A stretch of 64,000 nucleotides of DNA from assembly GCF_016862635.1 (NCBI RefSeq), contig NZ_BONI01000045.1, forward strand, positions 1 to 64,000, in the 5' to 3' direction. The stretch is from Catellatospora coxensis. GTDB taxonomy: Bacteria; Actinomycetota; Actinomycetes; Mycobacteriales; Micromonosporaceae. The notes under the pieces were generated by a model that saw only the letters and a program-made list of their open reading frames with translations, made no database searches and was not told the DNA's origin. How positions within the stretch are numbered: position 1 is the first letter of the stretch; each line of letters starts with the position of its first letter. Both the position numbers and the translations under genes were made by a program. Of the stretch, positions 16,542-25,240 are shown piece by piece.

Positions 16542-17060
16542 ATGATCGTATGGATCAACGGCACCCACGGCGCCGGCAAGACGACGACCAGTGCCCTCGT
16601 GCGACCACTGATCCCGGATTCACGGGTATTCGACGCCGAGAAGGTCGGCGAGACCCTCATGGACATCTCGCCGGGGTTGCCCGAAACGGACAACTTCCAG
16701 CACTGGCCGCCGTGGCGGCAACTCGTCGTCGAGACCGCCCGGCGCGTACTCGACTACACCGGCGGCACCCTGGTGGTGCCGATGACCGTCCTGGTCGAGC
16801 AGTACTGGCGCGAGATCAGCACAGGCCTCGCCCAACACCGCATCCCGGTCAGGCACTTCGTCCTCCACGCCGACCAGGACACCCTCCGCGGACGCATCGA
16901 GGGAGAACACGCCGTCCCCTCCCCGTTCCGCCTCAAATACCTTGAGCCCTACGCCGAGGCGTCCCGCACGTGGCTGCACAGCGAGGCCGAGGTCGTCGAC
17001 ACGACGCACCTCACGCCCACCCAGGCGGCCCTGCGTATCGCAGAGGCCGTCAAGAGCTGA
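16542..17060 (+). CDS. P-loop kinase/ATPase resembling TmrB
   Basis: A 172-residue small P-loop NTPase. The Walker A motif is at the very N-terminus (VWINGTHGAGKTTT), the central region carries GTLVVPMTVLVEQYWREI, and DQDTLRGRIEGEHA matches the lid region of nucleotide/shikimate-kinase-like folds. The overall pattern resembles the tunicamycin-resistance protein TmrB and other uncharacterised AAA/NMP-kinase-like proteins. A TAGCAT box ends eight bases upstream of ATG 16542, suggesting its own leaderless promoter. It sits between two hairpins inside the polysaccharide locus but has separate transcription signals, so it may be a passenger. Substrate unknown. Confidence 0.75.
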   Translation: MIVWINGTHGAGKTTTSALVRPLIPDSRVFDAEKVGETLMDISPGLPETDNFQHWPPWRQLVVETARRVLDYTGGTLVVPMTVLVEQYWREISTGLAQHRIPVRHFVLHADQDTLRGRIEGEHAVPSPFRLKYLEPYAEASRTWLHSEAEVVDTTHLTPTQAALRIAEAVKS

Positions 17061-17119
17061 GGTCCGCCTGCCGTGGCTCACCCGCAGGAGAGTGGGGCCG
17101 CAGGTCGTCATCAGAGCCA

Positions 17120-17155
17120 ACGGCCGGCAGCCCCGGAATCCAGGCTGCCGGCCGT
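17120..17155. terminator. Bidirectional terminator between TmrB-like gene and isomerase operon
   Basis: A 13-bp perfect stem (17120-17132 with 17143-17155, 10-base loop) lies between the convergent ends of the TmrB-like gene and the isomerase gene, so it can serve both transcripts. Confidence 0.7.
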
Positions 17156-17174
17156 CCCTGACCCGTCGACGAGG

Positions 17175-18812
17175 TCAGAGTTTCACGTCGCCGCACAGGT
17201 GTACGGCGAGGCCCAGCTCGGTGAACAGCGCCGCCTTGGCCAGCAGCGCCCGGTCGGCCCCGTCCGCGTCGGGGGCGTACGCCACCTGCACGTGGTTGGC
17301 CTTGTGCCGGGCCATCAGCTGGTCACGGCCGACGCCGTCGAGCACCGCGTGCATGATCGGCCACTGCTTCGTGGTCGCCTCCAGCCGCCGCTGCGTCTCG
17401 GCGGCCGGCAGGTCGGCCACGTGGCCCCGGCCGATGTCGACGTGCAGCGCCCCGTCCATCACGAACACCCGCGACCAGACGATCTCGCCGGGCACCGCGA
17501 CGCCGCTGAGCGTGCCGCCGCCGAGCGGGAAGTACATCGGCGGCTGCCGCATGCTCCAGCTGTTCTGGTAGCCGCCGTGGTGCGAGGCCGGGGCCGAACC
17601 GGAGATCTCGAACACCCACACGAACTCGCCGTCGTACTCGTCGCCCCAGCGGATGTCGTGCAGGGTGGTCGCCGGGTCGAAGCCCATCGCGTTCCAGATC
17701 CGGTTGGTGACCAGCGCGTCGACGGCCACGCCCCAGTCGACCTCGTTGAAGTGCGGCAGCGGCTGCCCGGCGTACAGCTCCCGGGACCCGTCGCGGCTGC
17801 GCACCGGCGGCCGCTCGGCGTTGTTCAGCAGGCCCTCGGCCAGGTCACTGGCCGGAACCGTGTCCTTGAGGCCCTGCTGGTACTGGATGCCGACCGCGTC
17901 GAGGCCGAAGTCGTCGCTGATCCGCAGCGCCGCGATGTACATCTTGAGCTGGCTTTCCACCTGCGCCTCGGTCAGCTCGGTGGCCTCGTCCGTGCCGAAG
18001 TGGAAGGTGAAGCCGCGCTCGTCCAGCCAGCTGCGCGCGGCGGCGGCCTCGTCGTCGCCGACCCGGGCCATCTCGGCGACCAGCGCGGACTGCGACAGCC
18101 GCTCCTTGAAGATGCCCAGCGGGTTCAGCATCTCGTCGTCGAAGATCGCGTTGTACATGCCCATGCAGCCCTCGTCGAACACGCCGACGACGGCCTTGTC
18201 GTCACGCAGCTGCCGGGCCAGCGCGACACCCAGCTCCACCTCGGCCGAAGCCGGGTCGAGGCCGGGCAGGGGACGCACGTGCGACTGGTCGTGGCGCAGC
18301 TCGCCGGTGTCCAGCCAGGTCCGCAGCCCGTCCAGCGCCCACTGGTCGGTGAAGTCCTCGCTCCACAGCGCCGAGTGGGCGACCCCGGCCTTGGTCAGGC
18401 TGGCGGTCAGGTTGAGCAGGCCGACCAGGCCGGGGAACTCCCCGGACCAGTTCGCCACGATCAGGATCGGCCCCCGGTGGGTACGCAGCCCGGCGAGCAC
18501 GTGGTGGCTGTACTGCCACACCGCGTCCACGACGACCAGCGGCGCGTCCACCGGGATGCCCTTGAACACCTCGATGCCGTAGCGCTGGCTGTCGATGAAA
18601 CCGTGGCCCTTGGCCTCGTCGAATGGGTGTGCTCGGTGCGCCGCCCAGCCCAGCTGGTCCAGGGCCGCCGTGACGGCGGCCTCGAATTGCTGCTGTGCGG
18701 GCCAGCAGGTGATGTTGGCCGACGGCCGCAGGTCACCACTGGCGATCGTGTAGACGGTGCGGGGCTGCGCCTGCGGACGCTGCGAGGGCGAGGGCAGGAG
18801 ATAACTCGTCAT
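17175..18812 (-). CDS. L-fucose/L-arabinose isomerase-family protein, D-arabinose isomerase candidate
   Basis: A 545-residue protein of the fucose/arabinose isomerase superfamily. Recognisable parts are an N-terminal Rossmann-like region (PLVVVDAVWQYSHHVLAGL), VVGVFDEGCMGMYNAIFDD with a candidate catalytic or metal-binding Glu, and DDFGLDAVGIQYQQGLKD. A C-terminal beta domain ends in ARHKANHVQVAY, where a His could complete the metal site. L-fucose isomerases commonly also convert D-arabinose to D-ribulose, since the sugars share configuration at C2-C4. With GH183, GH172 and GH116 genes around it and a pentulose kinase in the same operon, D-arabinose is the likely substrate (inference). ATG 18812 overlaps the GH116 stop by four bases. 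Confidence 0.8.
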   Translation of the reverse strand: MTSYLLPSPSQRPQAQPRTVYTIASGDLRPSANITCWPAQQQFEAAVTAALDQLGWAAHRAHPFDEAKGHGFIDSQRYGIEVFKGIPVDAPLVVVDAVWQYSHHVLAGLRTHRGPILIVANWSGEFPGLVGLLNLTASLTKAGVAHSALWSEDFTDQWALDGLRTWLDTGELRHDQSHVRPLPGLDPASAEVELGVALARQLRDDKAVVGVFDEGCMGMYNAIFDDEMLNPLGIFKERLSQSALVAEMARVGDDEAAAARSWLDERGFTFHFGTDEATELTEAQVESQLKMYIAALRISDDFGLDAVGIQYQQGLKDTVPASDLAEGLLNNAERPPVRSRDGSRELYAGQPLPHFNEVDWGVAVDALVTNRIWNAMGFDPATTLHDIRWGDEYDGEFVWVFEISGSAPASHHGGYQNSWSMRQPPMYFPLGGGTLSGVAVPGEIVWSRVFVMDGALHVDIGRGHVADLPAAETQRRLEATTKQWPIMHAVLDGVGRDQLMARHKANHVQVAYAPDADGADRALLAKAALFTELGLAVHLCGDVKL

Positions 18813-21325
18813 GCTCGATCCTTCCGATCGTGGGGGTCAGGGGCGGTGAGCTGTAGTGATTCGCCCGCGGCGAGCCGCACCGGGCCCGCGGCCAGCGGCC
18901 CGAGCCCGGGGTGGGCGACGGTGAGGTGGTGCAGGTCGAGACAGCCGCCCAGGACGCGCACCTGCGCGCCGTCCGGGGAGAGGATCAACTCGCCCCACCC
19001 CGCGCCGGTGGTGAAGATCGTGCGCAGCCGGTCACCGCCCCAGCGGGGGGTGAAGTCGAGGTTGCGCGCCGTGGCGACGTGGTCCACACCGCTGAGCGCG
19101 ACCACCAGACCCCAGCTGGCCAGCGAGCGGGCGTAGTGGTTGCCGCACTCGACCTCGTTCCACGGGTTGCGCCGATGGCCGTCGTGCCGGTCGCGCACGG
19201 CGCGGACCAGTTCGAGCCCTTCCTCGACCAGCCCTTCGAAGATGAGGTGGGTGGCCACCTGGTATTCGATGCCGGTCCACACCTCGTCGCTGTAGACGAA
19301 CGGGATGCGCGGGCGGCCGCCGCGCGGCCAGGAGCACAGCACGAGCCCGGCCTCGTCGTCGAGGGCGTACGTGCGCTGGACGCTGTGGTGGCCGCCCAGG
19401 TCGGCGCGGAAGTTGTGCCGGTGGACGGCGGCGACGGCGCTGCGCACGTGCTCGGCGGGCAGCACGTGGCCGAGCCCGGCTACGTGCGCCAGCAGCTGGC
19501 CGAACACCTGGTCGGACAGGCAGCCCGTGCCGTACTGGTAGCGGCGCGCGTCGACGTCGTCGAGCCGCTGCTCGTAGTACTCGCCATTGAACAGCAGCTC
19601 GTCCATCCGCGCCGCGCCGGTGGCGGCCGTGTCCCGGTAGCGCTTGGCCGTCTCGGTGTCGCCCATCCGTTCGGCGATCGCCGCGCCGGCGGTCAGCGCG
19701 GCGAAGAACATCGAGTTGGCCAGCGAGTTGGGGCCGTGGAACTCGATGTCGTACGTGTTGTGCTGCTCGCTGTCGAGCACCCCGTCGCCGTCGGCGTCCC
19801 AGGCGGTGAACGCGAACTCCAGGGCCCGCCGCGCGCCCGGCCAGCAGTCGGCGAGCAGGGTGTCGTCGCCGCTGAACCGCCACTCGCGGTACAGCCGCAC
19901 GATCGCGCCGAGCTGCCCGTCGACCGCGGGGTGGAAGTCCCACGGCGCGTTGCCGAACACGCTGTTGGCGCGGAAGTTCATCCGCCCGTCGGGGCGGGTC
20001 TCGTGCATGAACTCGGTGCGCCGGGCGTCGCGTTCCAGCTCCGGGAACAGGAACGCGGCCGTCTGGGCGTAGTTCCAGACGTGCGTGCAGGTGCCCTCGC
20101 AGCTTCCGGAGTCGTCGAAGCTGCCCTCCCAGGCCGCGAAGCGGCCGCCTTCGAGGCGGAAGCAGGTGGTGCTGCGCAGCGCGACCAGGGTCGAGCTGAC
20201 GGCGTCGACGACCTCGGGCGGCAGCGTGCTGCCGAACAGGGCCCCGTGGAAGGCGCGGGTCTGCCGTTCCAGCTCGGGCAGGTCGGCGGCGAGCCGCCGG
20301 GCGACGGCCCAGGCGTCGGCGTACGCCGTGGCGTAGTGGTTGCGGACCACCTCTCCGGCGTGGGTGTTGTCCAGGTTGATGTTGCCCTGCCAAGCCCGGG
20401 GCCGGTTCGGGAAGTGCCAGCTGAGCAGGAACTCGAAGTCCCTGCTCTCACCGGGGGCGAGCCGGTGGGCGATGCCCAGCGAGCCGACGCGCAGCCTGGT
20501 GAACCAGTCCGGGTACGGCGGCTGGTCGATGCTGAAGGCGGTCTCCGGAGTCAGCCGCCCGGTGGCGCGCAGCTCGTCCCAGAACACCTGGACGCCGTCC
20601 TGCCAGAACCCGGACAGCCACTGCGGTTTCGCCGTCGTGTGCGGGTCGGTGGTGGCCAGCACGGCGGTGCCGTGGCGGGGGTCGTCTGCCGGCAGGTCGC
20701 TGCCGAACCGGATGCCGCGCAGCCCGTCCTGCTCGGTCCAGCCGTTGCCCGGCTGCCCGGCGTACTTCGGGAAGTGGTGCACGTCGCGGCCGGTGATGCC
20801 GACCGGGTTGGCCATCGATCCGACGACGGTGACGTCGGCGGCGACGGCCAGGGGATTGGTGACCGTGTAGCGCAGCACCGCGCAGGGGATGCCGGAGGCG
20901 TCGGCGTCCAGCGGCACCAGCGGCGTGAACGCGGTCAGCGCGACCCGCACCCCGAGGTCGTCGTCGGTGAAATCGATCCGCAGCAGCGGGTACTCGCCGC
21001 GCATCCGGCTGTCGCGCAGCCGGGGCAGCCCGGCCAGCTGGCCCGCGTAGTAGCCCTGGTCGCCCTCGTGCGGCCCGGTCAGCCGCGACTCCAGGACCTT
21101 CGTGACGGGGTCGCCGCCCGCGGGCGCGGCGCGGATCGCGAAGAAGGTGAACGGCAGCCGGGCGCCCTTGGCCGGGCGGTTGGCGAGTTCCCAGTCGCGC
21201 AGCTCGCCGCGCGCGCCGATCGACACGTTGCCGGTGCCGATGCCGCCGAGCGGGAACGCGGCGACCGAGGCGTCGGGGCCGAGTCCCCGGGCGGCCGGGG
21301 AAGCGTTTTCAGCGGGTACGGGCAT
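18809..21325 (-). CDS. GH116 glycosidase, exo-beta-D-arabinofuranosidase candidate
   Basis: An 838-residue GH116 enzyme without a signal peptide, so cytoplasmic. The N-terminal beta-sandwich starts with AAFPLGGIGTGNVSIGARGE. The (alpha/alpha)6 catalytic domain contains SCEGTCTHVWNYAQ, with candidate nucleophile Glu410, and QHNTYDIEFHGPNS, with candidate acid/base Asp526, both matching GH116 landmarks. The family contains beta-glucosidases, beta-xylosidases and glucosylceramidases. An exo-beta-D-arabinofuranosidase of this family acts with GH172 and GH183 on mycobacterial D-arabinan, and that activity fits this setting best. The gene lies 47 bases after the FGGY kinase, and its stop overlaps the isomerase start. 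ATG 21325 is the best start available. Confidence 0.88.
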   Translation of the reverse strand: MPVPAENASPAARGLGPDASVAAFPLGGIGTGNVSIGARGELRDWELANRPAKGARLPFTFFAIRAAPAGGDPVTKVLESRLTGPHEGDQGYYAGQLAGLPRLRDSRMRGEYPLLRIDFTDDDLGVRVALTAFTPLVPLDADASGIPCAVLRYTVTNPLAVAADVTVVGSMANPVGITGRDVHHFPKYAGQPGNGWTEQDGLRGIRFGSDLPADDPRHGTAVLATTDPHTTAKPQWLSGFWQDGVQVFWDELRATGRLTPETAFSIDQPPYPDWFTRLRVGSLGIAHRLAPGESRDFEFLLSWHFPNRPRAWQGNINLDNTHAGEVVRNHYATAYADAWAVARRLAADLPELERQTRAFHGALFGSTLPPEVVDAVSSTLVALRSTTCFRLEGGRFAAWEGSFDDSGSCEGTCTHVWNYAQTAAFLFPELERDARRTEFMHETRPDGRMNFRANSVFGNAPWDFHPAVDGQLGAIVRLYREWRFSGDDTLLADCWPGARRALEFAFTAWDADGDGVLDSEQHNTYDIEFHGPNSLANSMFFAALTAGAAIAERMGDTETAKRYRDTAATGAARMDELLFNGEYYEQRLDDVDARRYQYGTGCLSDQVFGQLLAHVAGLGHVLPAEHVRSAVAAVHRHNFRADLGGHHSVQRTYALDDEAGLVLCSWPRGGRPRIPFVYSDEVWTGIEYQVATHLIFEGLVEEGLELVRAVRDRHDGHRRNPWNEVECGNHYARSLASWGLVVALSGVDHVATARNLDFTPRWGGDRLRTIFTTGAGWGELILSPDGAQVRVLGGCLDLHHLTVAHPGLGPLAAGPVRLAAGESLQLTAPDPHDRKDRA

Positions 21326-21372
21326 GAGGGGGCACAGCTCCGTCCAAGGGGTCGACGGGTCAGCAGGGGTGT

Positions 21373-22881
21373 TCAGCGGTCGGCGGGCCGGCGTTCGCGG
21401 GCGGCGAGGGCGTGCACGGTCGGCGCGGTCGCCGGATACAGGTCGAGGTAGAGCGCGTAAAGCTCGTCGTAGTCGGCGCGGACCGACGGCCGCGGCGTGC
21501 GCGTCTCGACGATCGGGTTCCACTCGCCGATGTCGGGCTCGCCGACCGCGCCCGCGGCCAGGAACGCCGCCCCGAACGCCGCCCCGATCGTCTTGGCCGG
21601 GATGGCCTGCGGCAGGCCGGTCACATCGGACACGATCTGGGTCCACAGGCTGCCCTGCGCGCCACCGCCGACGGCCACGATCCGCTCGACCTGCCCGCCC
21701 GCCTGCTCGATCGCGGCCACGTTGTGCCGTACGCCGAACGCCGTCGCCTCCAGCGCCGCCCGGTACAGGTCGCCGCGGGTGTGCGCGACGGTGAGCCCGG
21801 CCAGCACCCCGCGCGCGTCGGGGTCGGCGATCGGGGTGCGCTCCCCGGCGAAGTACGGCAGCAGGAGCAGCCCGTGCGCGCCCGGCCCGGCCGCGTCGGC
21901 CAGCGCCAGCAGCTCCGGGTAGCCCGGCGAGCCGAACAGCTCGCGCAGCCAGCCTGTGATCGCGCCCGAGGTGGCCATGCCCCCGGCGAGGTTGCGGGTG
22001 CCGGGCAGCGCGCCGACCGTGCCCCACAGCGTCGGCGAGGTCAGCGGCTTGTCCACGGTGTTGATGAGGAACATCGTGGTGCCGTACATCAGCATCAGGT
22101 CGCCGACCTGGTGTGCGCCGACGCTGATCGCCTCCGACCACGCGTCGATGGTGCCCGCGATCACGGGCGTCCCGGCTTCGAGCCCGGTCTCGGCGGCGGC
22201 CTGCGCCGACACCCCGCCGACGATGTCGCCCGGCCACACCAGCGGCGGCAGCTGCGCCCCCGCGGCGACCTCGGCCGCCCACGGGCCGTGCCAGCCCTGC
22301 GCGCCCGCGTCGTACATCGGGGTGCACTGGCTGGCCGAGTGGTGGTCGAGGTAGTAGGCGCCGGTCAGCTTCCAGCCGAGCCAGGTGCTGGGCTGGAACA
22401 GCCGCCAGTCCCCGGCGACGGCCTGCGGCTCGTGCTCGGCCAGCCAGGCCAGCTTCGGCCCGACCGCCTGCGTGCTCAGCGACGAGCCGCAGCGCTCGCG
22501 GATCGCGTCCGCGCCGCCGAGCCGCTCGGTCAGCCGCTCGATCTGCGCGGTGGCGCGGGTATCGATTCCATACAGGACCGCGGGACGGCGCGGCTCACCC
22601 GCCAGGTCGGTGACCAGCACACAGGGGCCCATGCCGCTCACGCCGACCGACCGCACCTGCCCCGGCTCGGGGGCGCCGGGCGCGGCCAGCAGCTCGCGGA
22701 TGATGCCGGCAGCCTCGTCCCACCAGACGTGGGCGTCCATCTCGACGTGACCGGGCGCGGGCCGGAGCACCTCGTGCTCACGGGTGGCGGTGGCGACGAT
22801 CGTGCCGTCGAGCGTGACGAGCACGCCCTTGCTGCTCGACGTTCCGATGTCGACGCCGAGGACACAGGCTTGCCTCAACAT
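21373..22881 (-). CDS. FGGY-family carbohydrate kinase (pentulose kinase candidate)
   Basis: A 502-residue FGGY sugar kinase. The N-terminal ATPase fold has CVLGVDIGTSSSKGVLVTLDG, the sugar site includes VSGMGPCVLV and IAGTIDAWSEAISVGA, and the C-terminal lobe has LPYFAGERTPIADPDARG and VAVGGGAQGSLWTQI. Overall it resembles xylulo-, ribulo- and gluconokinases; the sequence alone does not settle the sugar. Beside an isomerase able to make D-ribulose, phosphorylation of D-ribulose (or D-xylulose) into the pentose phosphate pathway is the natural reading. ATG 22881 lies six bases after the -10 box of an operator-bearing promoter, so the mRNA is probably leaderless. First gene of the kinase-GH116-isomerase operon. 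Confidence 0.9.
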   Translation of the reverse strand: MLRQACVLGVDIGTSSSKGVLVTLDGTIVATATREHEVLRPAPGHVEMDAHVWWDEAAGIIRELLAAPGAPEPGQVRSVGVSGMGPCVLVTDLAGEPRRPAVLYGIDTRATAQIERLTERLGGADAIRERCGSSLSTQAVGPKLAWLAEHEPQAVAGDWRLFQPSTWLGWKLTGAYYLDHHSASQCTPMYDAGAQGWHGPWAAEVAAGAQLPPLVWPGDIVGGVSAQAAAETGLEAGTPVIAGTIDAWSEAISVGAHQVGDLMLMYGTTMFLINTVDKPLTSPTLWGTVGALPGTRNLAGGMATSGAITGWLRELFGSPGYPELLALADAAGPGAHGLLLLPYFAGERTPIADPDARGVLAGLTVAHTRGDLYRAALEATAFGVRHNVAAIEQAGGQVERIVAVGGGAQGSLWTQIVSDVTGLPQAIPAKTIGAAFGAAFLAAGAVGEPDIGEWNPIVETRTPRPSVRADYDELYALYLDLYPATAPTVHALAARERRPADR

Positions 22882-22887
22882 GCCCGT

Positions 22888-22916
22888 ACCCTGTCAGAAA
22901 TCGATTTCACCGTCAA
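22888..22916 (-). promoter_or_regulatory. Promoter with LacI-type operator, site 3 (kinase-GH116-isomerase operon)
   Basis: Read on the minus strand: -35 TTGACG (22916-22911), a 17-base spacer, -10 CAGGGT (22893-22888), then six bases to the kinase ATG. The perfect palindrome GAAATCGATTTC (22897-22908) occupies the spacer. It lies in the 68-base gap after the LacI gene, so the operon has its own repressible promoter even if some transcription reads through from the regulator. Confidence 0.82.
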
Positions 22917-22949
22917 GCACCGGCACCGCCGCGGCGTTGCCGGGAGGTC

Positions 22950-23921
22950 TCAGCCGACGGGCGTCAGCTGGTTGCGCAGCACGATGGTGCGGGCCGGCTG
23001 GTCGTCGCCGGTGATGCGTTCCAGCAGCAGTTTCGCGGCGGTGGTGCCCAGGTGCCGGGCGGGCATGTGCACCACCGTGATCGGGATCGGCACCAGCGGC
23101 AGGAACGGCAGGTCGCCGAAGACCGCCACCCCCGTGGCGGGGGGCAGTTTGCCCTGCTCGGACAGCACCCGCAGGGCGCCGACGCTCATCAGGTTGTTGG
23201 CCACGAACACCGCGTCGGGCGGCTCGGGCAGCGCGAGCAGTTCACTCATGGCCGCCGCGCCGCCCTCGACGCGGAAGTCGGCGTAGCGCAGGTAGCGGTC
23301 GTCGGTCGGGCGCGCGGCCGTGACCGCGTCGCGCCAGCCGTCGGCGCGCTGCGTGGCGGTCTCGACGTCGCTCGGGCCGGTGATGCAGGCGATGCGCTGG
23401 AAACCCTGCTCCACCAGGGCCTGCGTGGCGGCCCGGCCGCCCGCCCGGTTGTCGACGATGACCGCGTCCACGTCCACGCCGTGCGGGCTGCGGTCGACCG
23501 CCACGACCGGGCACTTGCGCGCGATCAGGCCGCTCAGGTCGCTGTTGCCGCCGGCCGCCGCGATGATCACGCCGGCCATGTTGGCGCTCAGCGCGACGTC
23601 GAGGTAGCGCAGCTCGGTGTCGTGGTCCTCGTCGGTGTTGCACAGCACCACCGAGTATCCGGCCGCGCGGGCGACGTCCTCGACGCCGCGGGCCAGCGCG
23701 GTGAAGAACGGGTTCTCGATGTCCGGGATGACCAGAGCGATCACCTCGGAGCTCTGCAGCCGCAGGGTGCGCGCGGTGCGGCTCGGGGTGAACGCGAGCG
23801 CCTTGGCCGCCTTGCGCACGGCCTCGGCCTTCTCGGGGGACACGTTGGCGCCGTTGAACACGCGCGAGACGGTGGCGGGAGAGACCCCGGCCGCGGCGGC
23901 GACCTCGTAGATCGTTGGCAT
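22950..23921 (-). CDS. LacI-family repressor, probable regulator of the locus
   Basis: A 323-residue LacI/GalR regulator. The N-terminal helix-turn-helix and hinge read PTIYEVAAAAGVSPATVSRV, then ARTLRLQSSEVIALVIPDIE leads into the periplasmic-binding-like effector domain (NMAGVIIAAAGGNS; FQRIACITGPSDVETATQRA; DAVFVANNLMSVGALRVL). ATG 23921 follows GAGGAAGCG and starts exactly at the conserved DNA-binding domain; upstream in-frame residues do not fit the family. It lies between two copies of the GAAATCGATTTC-type operator, one before the kinase operon and one before the divergent GH172 gene, so it is the obvious candidate repressor. The inducer is probably a D-arabinose-containing saccharide (inference). 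Confidence 0.93.
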   Translation of the reverse strand: MPTIYEVAAAAGVSPATVSRVFNGANVSPEKAEAVRKAAKALAFTPSRTARTLRLQSSEVIALVIPDIENPFFTALARGVEDVARAAGYSVVLCNTDEDHDTELRYLDVALSANMAGVIIAAAGGNSDLSGLIARKCPVVAVDRSPHGVDVDAVIVDNRAGGRAATQALVEQGFQRIACITGPSDVETATQRADGWRDAVTAARPTDDRYLRYADFRVEGGAAAMSELLALPEPPDAVFVANNLMSVGALRVLSEQGKLPPATGVAVFGDLPFLPLVPIPITVVHMPARHLGTTAAKLLLERITGDDQPARTIVLRNQLTPVG

Positions 23922-23996
23922 CGCTTCCTCATCGATCGGCCGGCCGTCCCGCCGGTGGAGCTGTGGGGCGTCAGGGCTTGGGGCGTCGGCGACCCG

Positions 23997-24040
23997 TTGA
24001 CACGATAGCCGCCTCACCCTACCTTAATGAAATCGATTCC
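23997..24040 (+). promoter_or_regulatory. Promoter with LacI-type operator, site 4 (GH172-GH183-esterase operon)
   Basis: The clearest promoter in the window: -35 TTGACA (23997-24002), 17-base spacer, -10 TACCTT (24020-24025). The near-palindrome GAAATCGATTCC (24029-24040) covers the predicted transcription start, a classic repressor position. It could also affect the divergent LacI gene, giving autoregulation. Confidence 0.85.
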
Positions 24041-24097
24041 AGGCCGGTGCACTCCACCGCGCCCGTCGACCCTGCCCCGAATCGTCGAGGAGAGCTA

Positions 24098-25219
24098 GTG
24101 GTCACCGTGGACCTCAGTACGATCGCACGGCTGAGGGCCGTGCAGACCCGCTCGATCAGCCCGGAGAACTTCGACGGATCGGCAGGCGGCGGGGGCCGGG
24201 CGACCGAGGGCACCGGCGCGGCGTGCGCCCGCGACCTCGGCCCCGGCTGGAAGATCTCGCCCAGCGTCGACATCGCCGCCGGGGAGACCTTCGACCTGGC
24301 CAACATCCAGGGCCCCGGCAAGATCACGCACATCTGGATCACCACGCACAAGGACAACTGGCGCACCCTGCTGCTGCGAGCGTACTGGGACGGCAGCGAG
24401 GAGCCCGCGATCGAGGTTCCCTACGGGGACTTCTTCTGCAGCGGCTGGGGCGATTTCGCCCAGGTCGACTCGCAGGTCATCGCCGCCAACCCGCACGGGG
24501 GATTCAACTCGTACTGGCCGATGCCGTTCACCGACGGCGCCCGCCTGACCGTGGAGAACCTGTCCACGGTCAGCGTCCGGGTCTACTACCAGATCACCTA
24601 CGAGATCGGCGGCGACTACTCGGGCCTGGGCTACCTGCACGCCCAGTGGCGGCGCAGCAACCCCCTCGAACACCTCAAGACGCACGTGCTGGTCGACGGC
24701 GTCGAGGGCAGCGGCCACTACGTCGGCACCTACCTGGCCTGGGGCGTCAACAGCAACGGCTGGTGGGGCGAGGGCGAGATCAAGTTCTACCTCGACGACG
24801 ACGAGGACTACCCGACCATCTGCGGCACCGGCACCGAGGACTACTTCGGCGGCGCGTGGAACTTCGACGTGCCCGGCAAGGGCTACACCGCCTACTCCAC
24901 GCCGTACCTGGGCATGCCGCAGGTGATCCGCCCCGACGGGCTCTACGTCAGCCAGCAGCGCTTCGGCATGTACCGCTGGCACCTGCCCGACCCGATCCAC
25001 TTCGCGCAGCGGCTGCGCGTCGACATCCAGGCGCTGGGCTGGCGCTCCGGGTGGCGCTACCTGCCGCTGCGCGACGACATCGCCTCGACGGCCCTGTTCT
25101 ACCTCGACCGGCCCACGGCGCGCCGCCCGCGCACGCCCAGCGCCGACGACCTGGAGGTCCATCTGGGGTCGGCCCCCGTGCCGGACCTGGGGGCGCAGCC
25201 ACCGCGCATGCCGGACTGA
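24098..25219 (+). CDS. GH172 (DUF2961), exo-alpha-D-arabinofuranosidase candidate
   Basis: A 373-residue DUF2961/GH172 protein: double jelly-roll fold, no signal peptide, so cytoplasmic. Family landmarks are QGPGKITHIWIT, a WWGEGEIKF strand (Glu225/Glu227) and the hallmark ICGTGTEDYFGGAW (Glu247). The spacing of about 20-22 residues between the two Glu clusters matches the catalytic pair of characterised members. Known activities are hydrolysis of alpha-D-arabinofuranosides, including mycobacterial D-arabinan, and of alpha-D-fructofuranosides. The arabinan role is favoured by the GH183 and GH116 neighbours. GTG 24098 is used because an AGGAGAG site lies five bases upstream. First gene of a three-gene operon. 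Confidence 0.9.
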   Translation: MVTVDLSTIARLRAVQTRSISPENFDGSAGGGGRATEGTGAACARDLGPGWKISPSVDIAAGETFDLANIQGPGKITHIWITTHKDNWRTLLLRAYWDGSEEPAIEVPYGDFFCSGWGDFAQVDSQVIAANPHGGFNSYWPMPFTDGARLTVENLSTVSVRVYYQITYEIGGDYSGLGYLHAQWRRSNPLEHLKTHVLVDGVEGSGHYVGTYLAWGVNSNGWWGEGEIKFYLDDDEDYPTICGTGTEDYFGGAWNFDVPGKGYTAYSTPYLGMPQVIRPDGLYVSQQRFGMYRWHLPDPIHFAQRLRVDIQALGWRSGWRYLPLRDDIASTALFYLDRPTARRPRTPSADDLEVHLGSAPVPDLGAQPPRMPD

Positions 25220-25240
25220 CCGGCACCACGTTTCACCGGG

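Noticed and set aside
22545-22575. TATCGATTCCA inside the FGGY kinase gene as a further operator
   Set aside because: It lacks the left GAAA arm and lies mid-gene, so it is probably chance.
24098-25219. GH172 gene read as evidence for inulobiose or difructose dianhydride use
   Set aside because: GH172 also contains alpha-D-fructofuranosidases, but two GH183 genes, a GH116 gene, a fucose-isomerase-like gene and a pentulose kinase fit D-arabinan better. It is kept as the main alternative, not the primary call.
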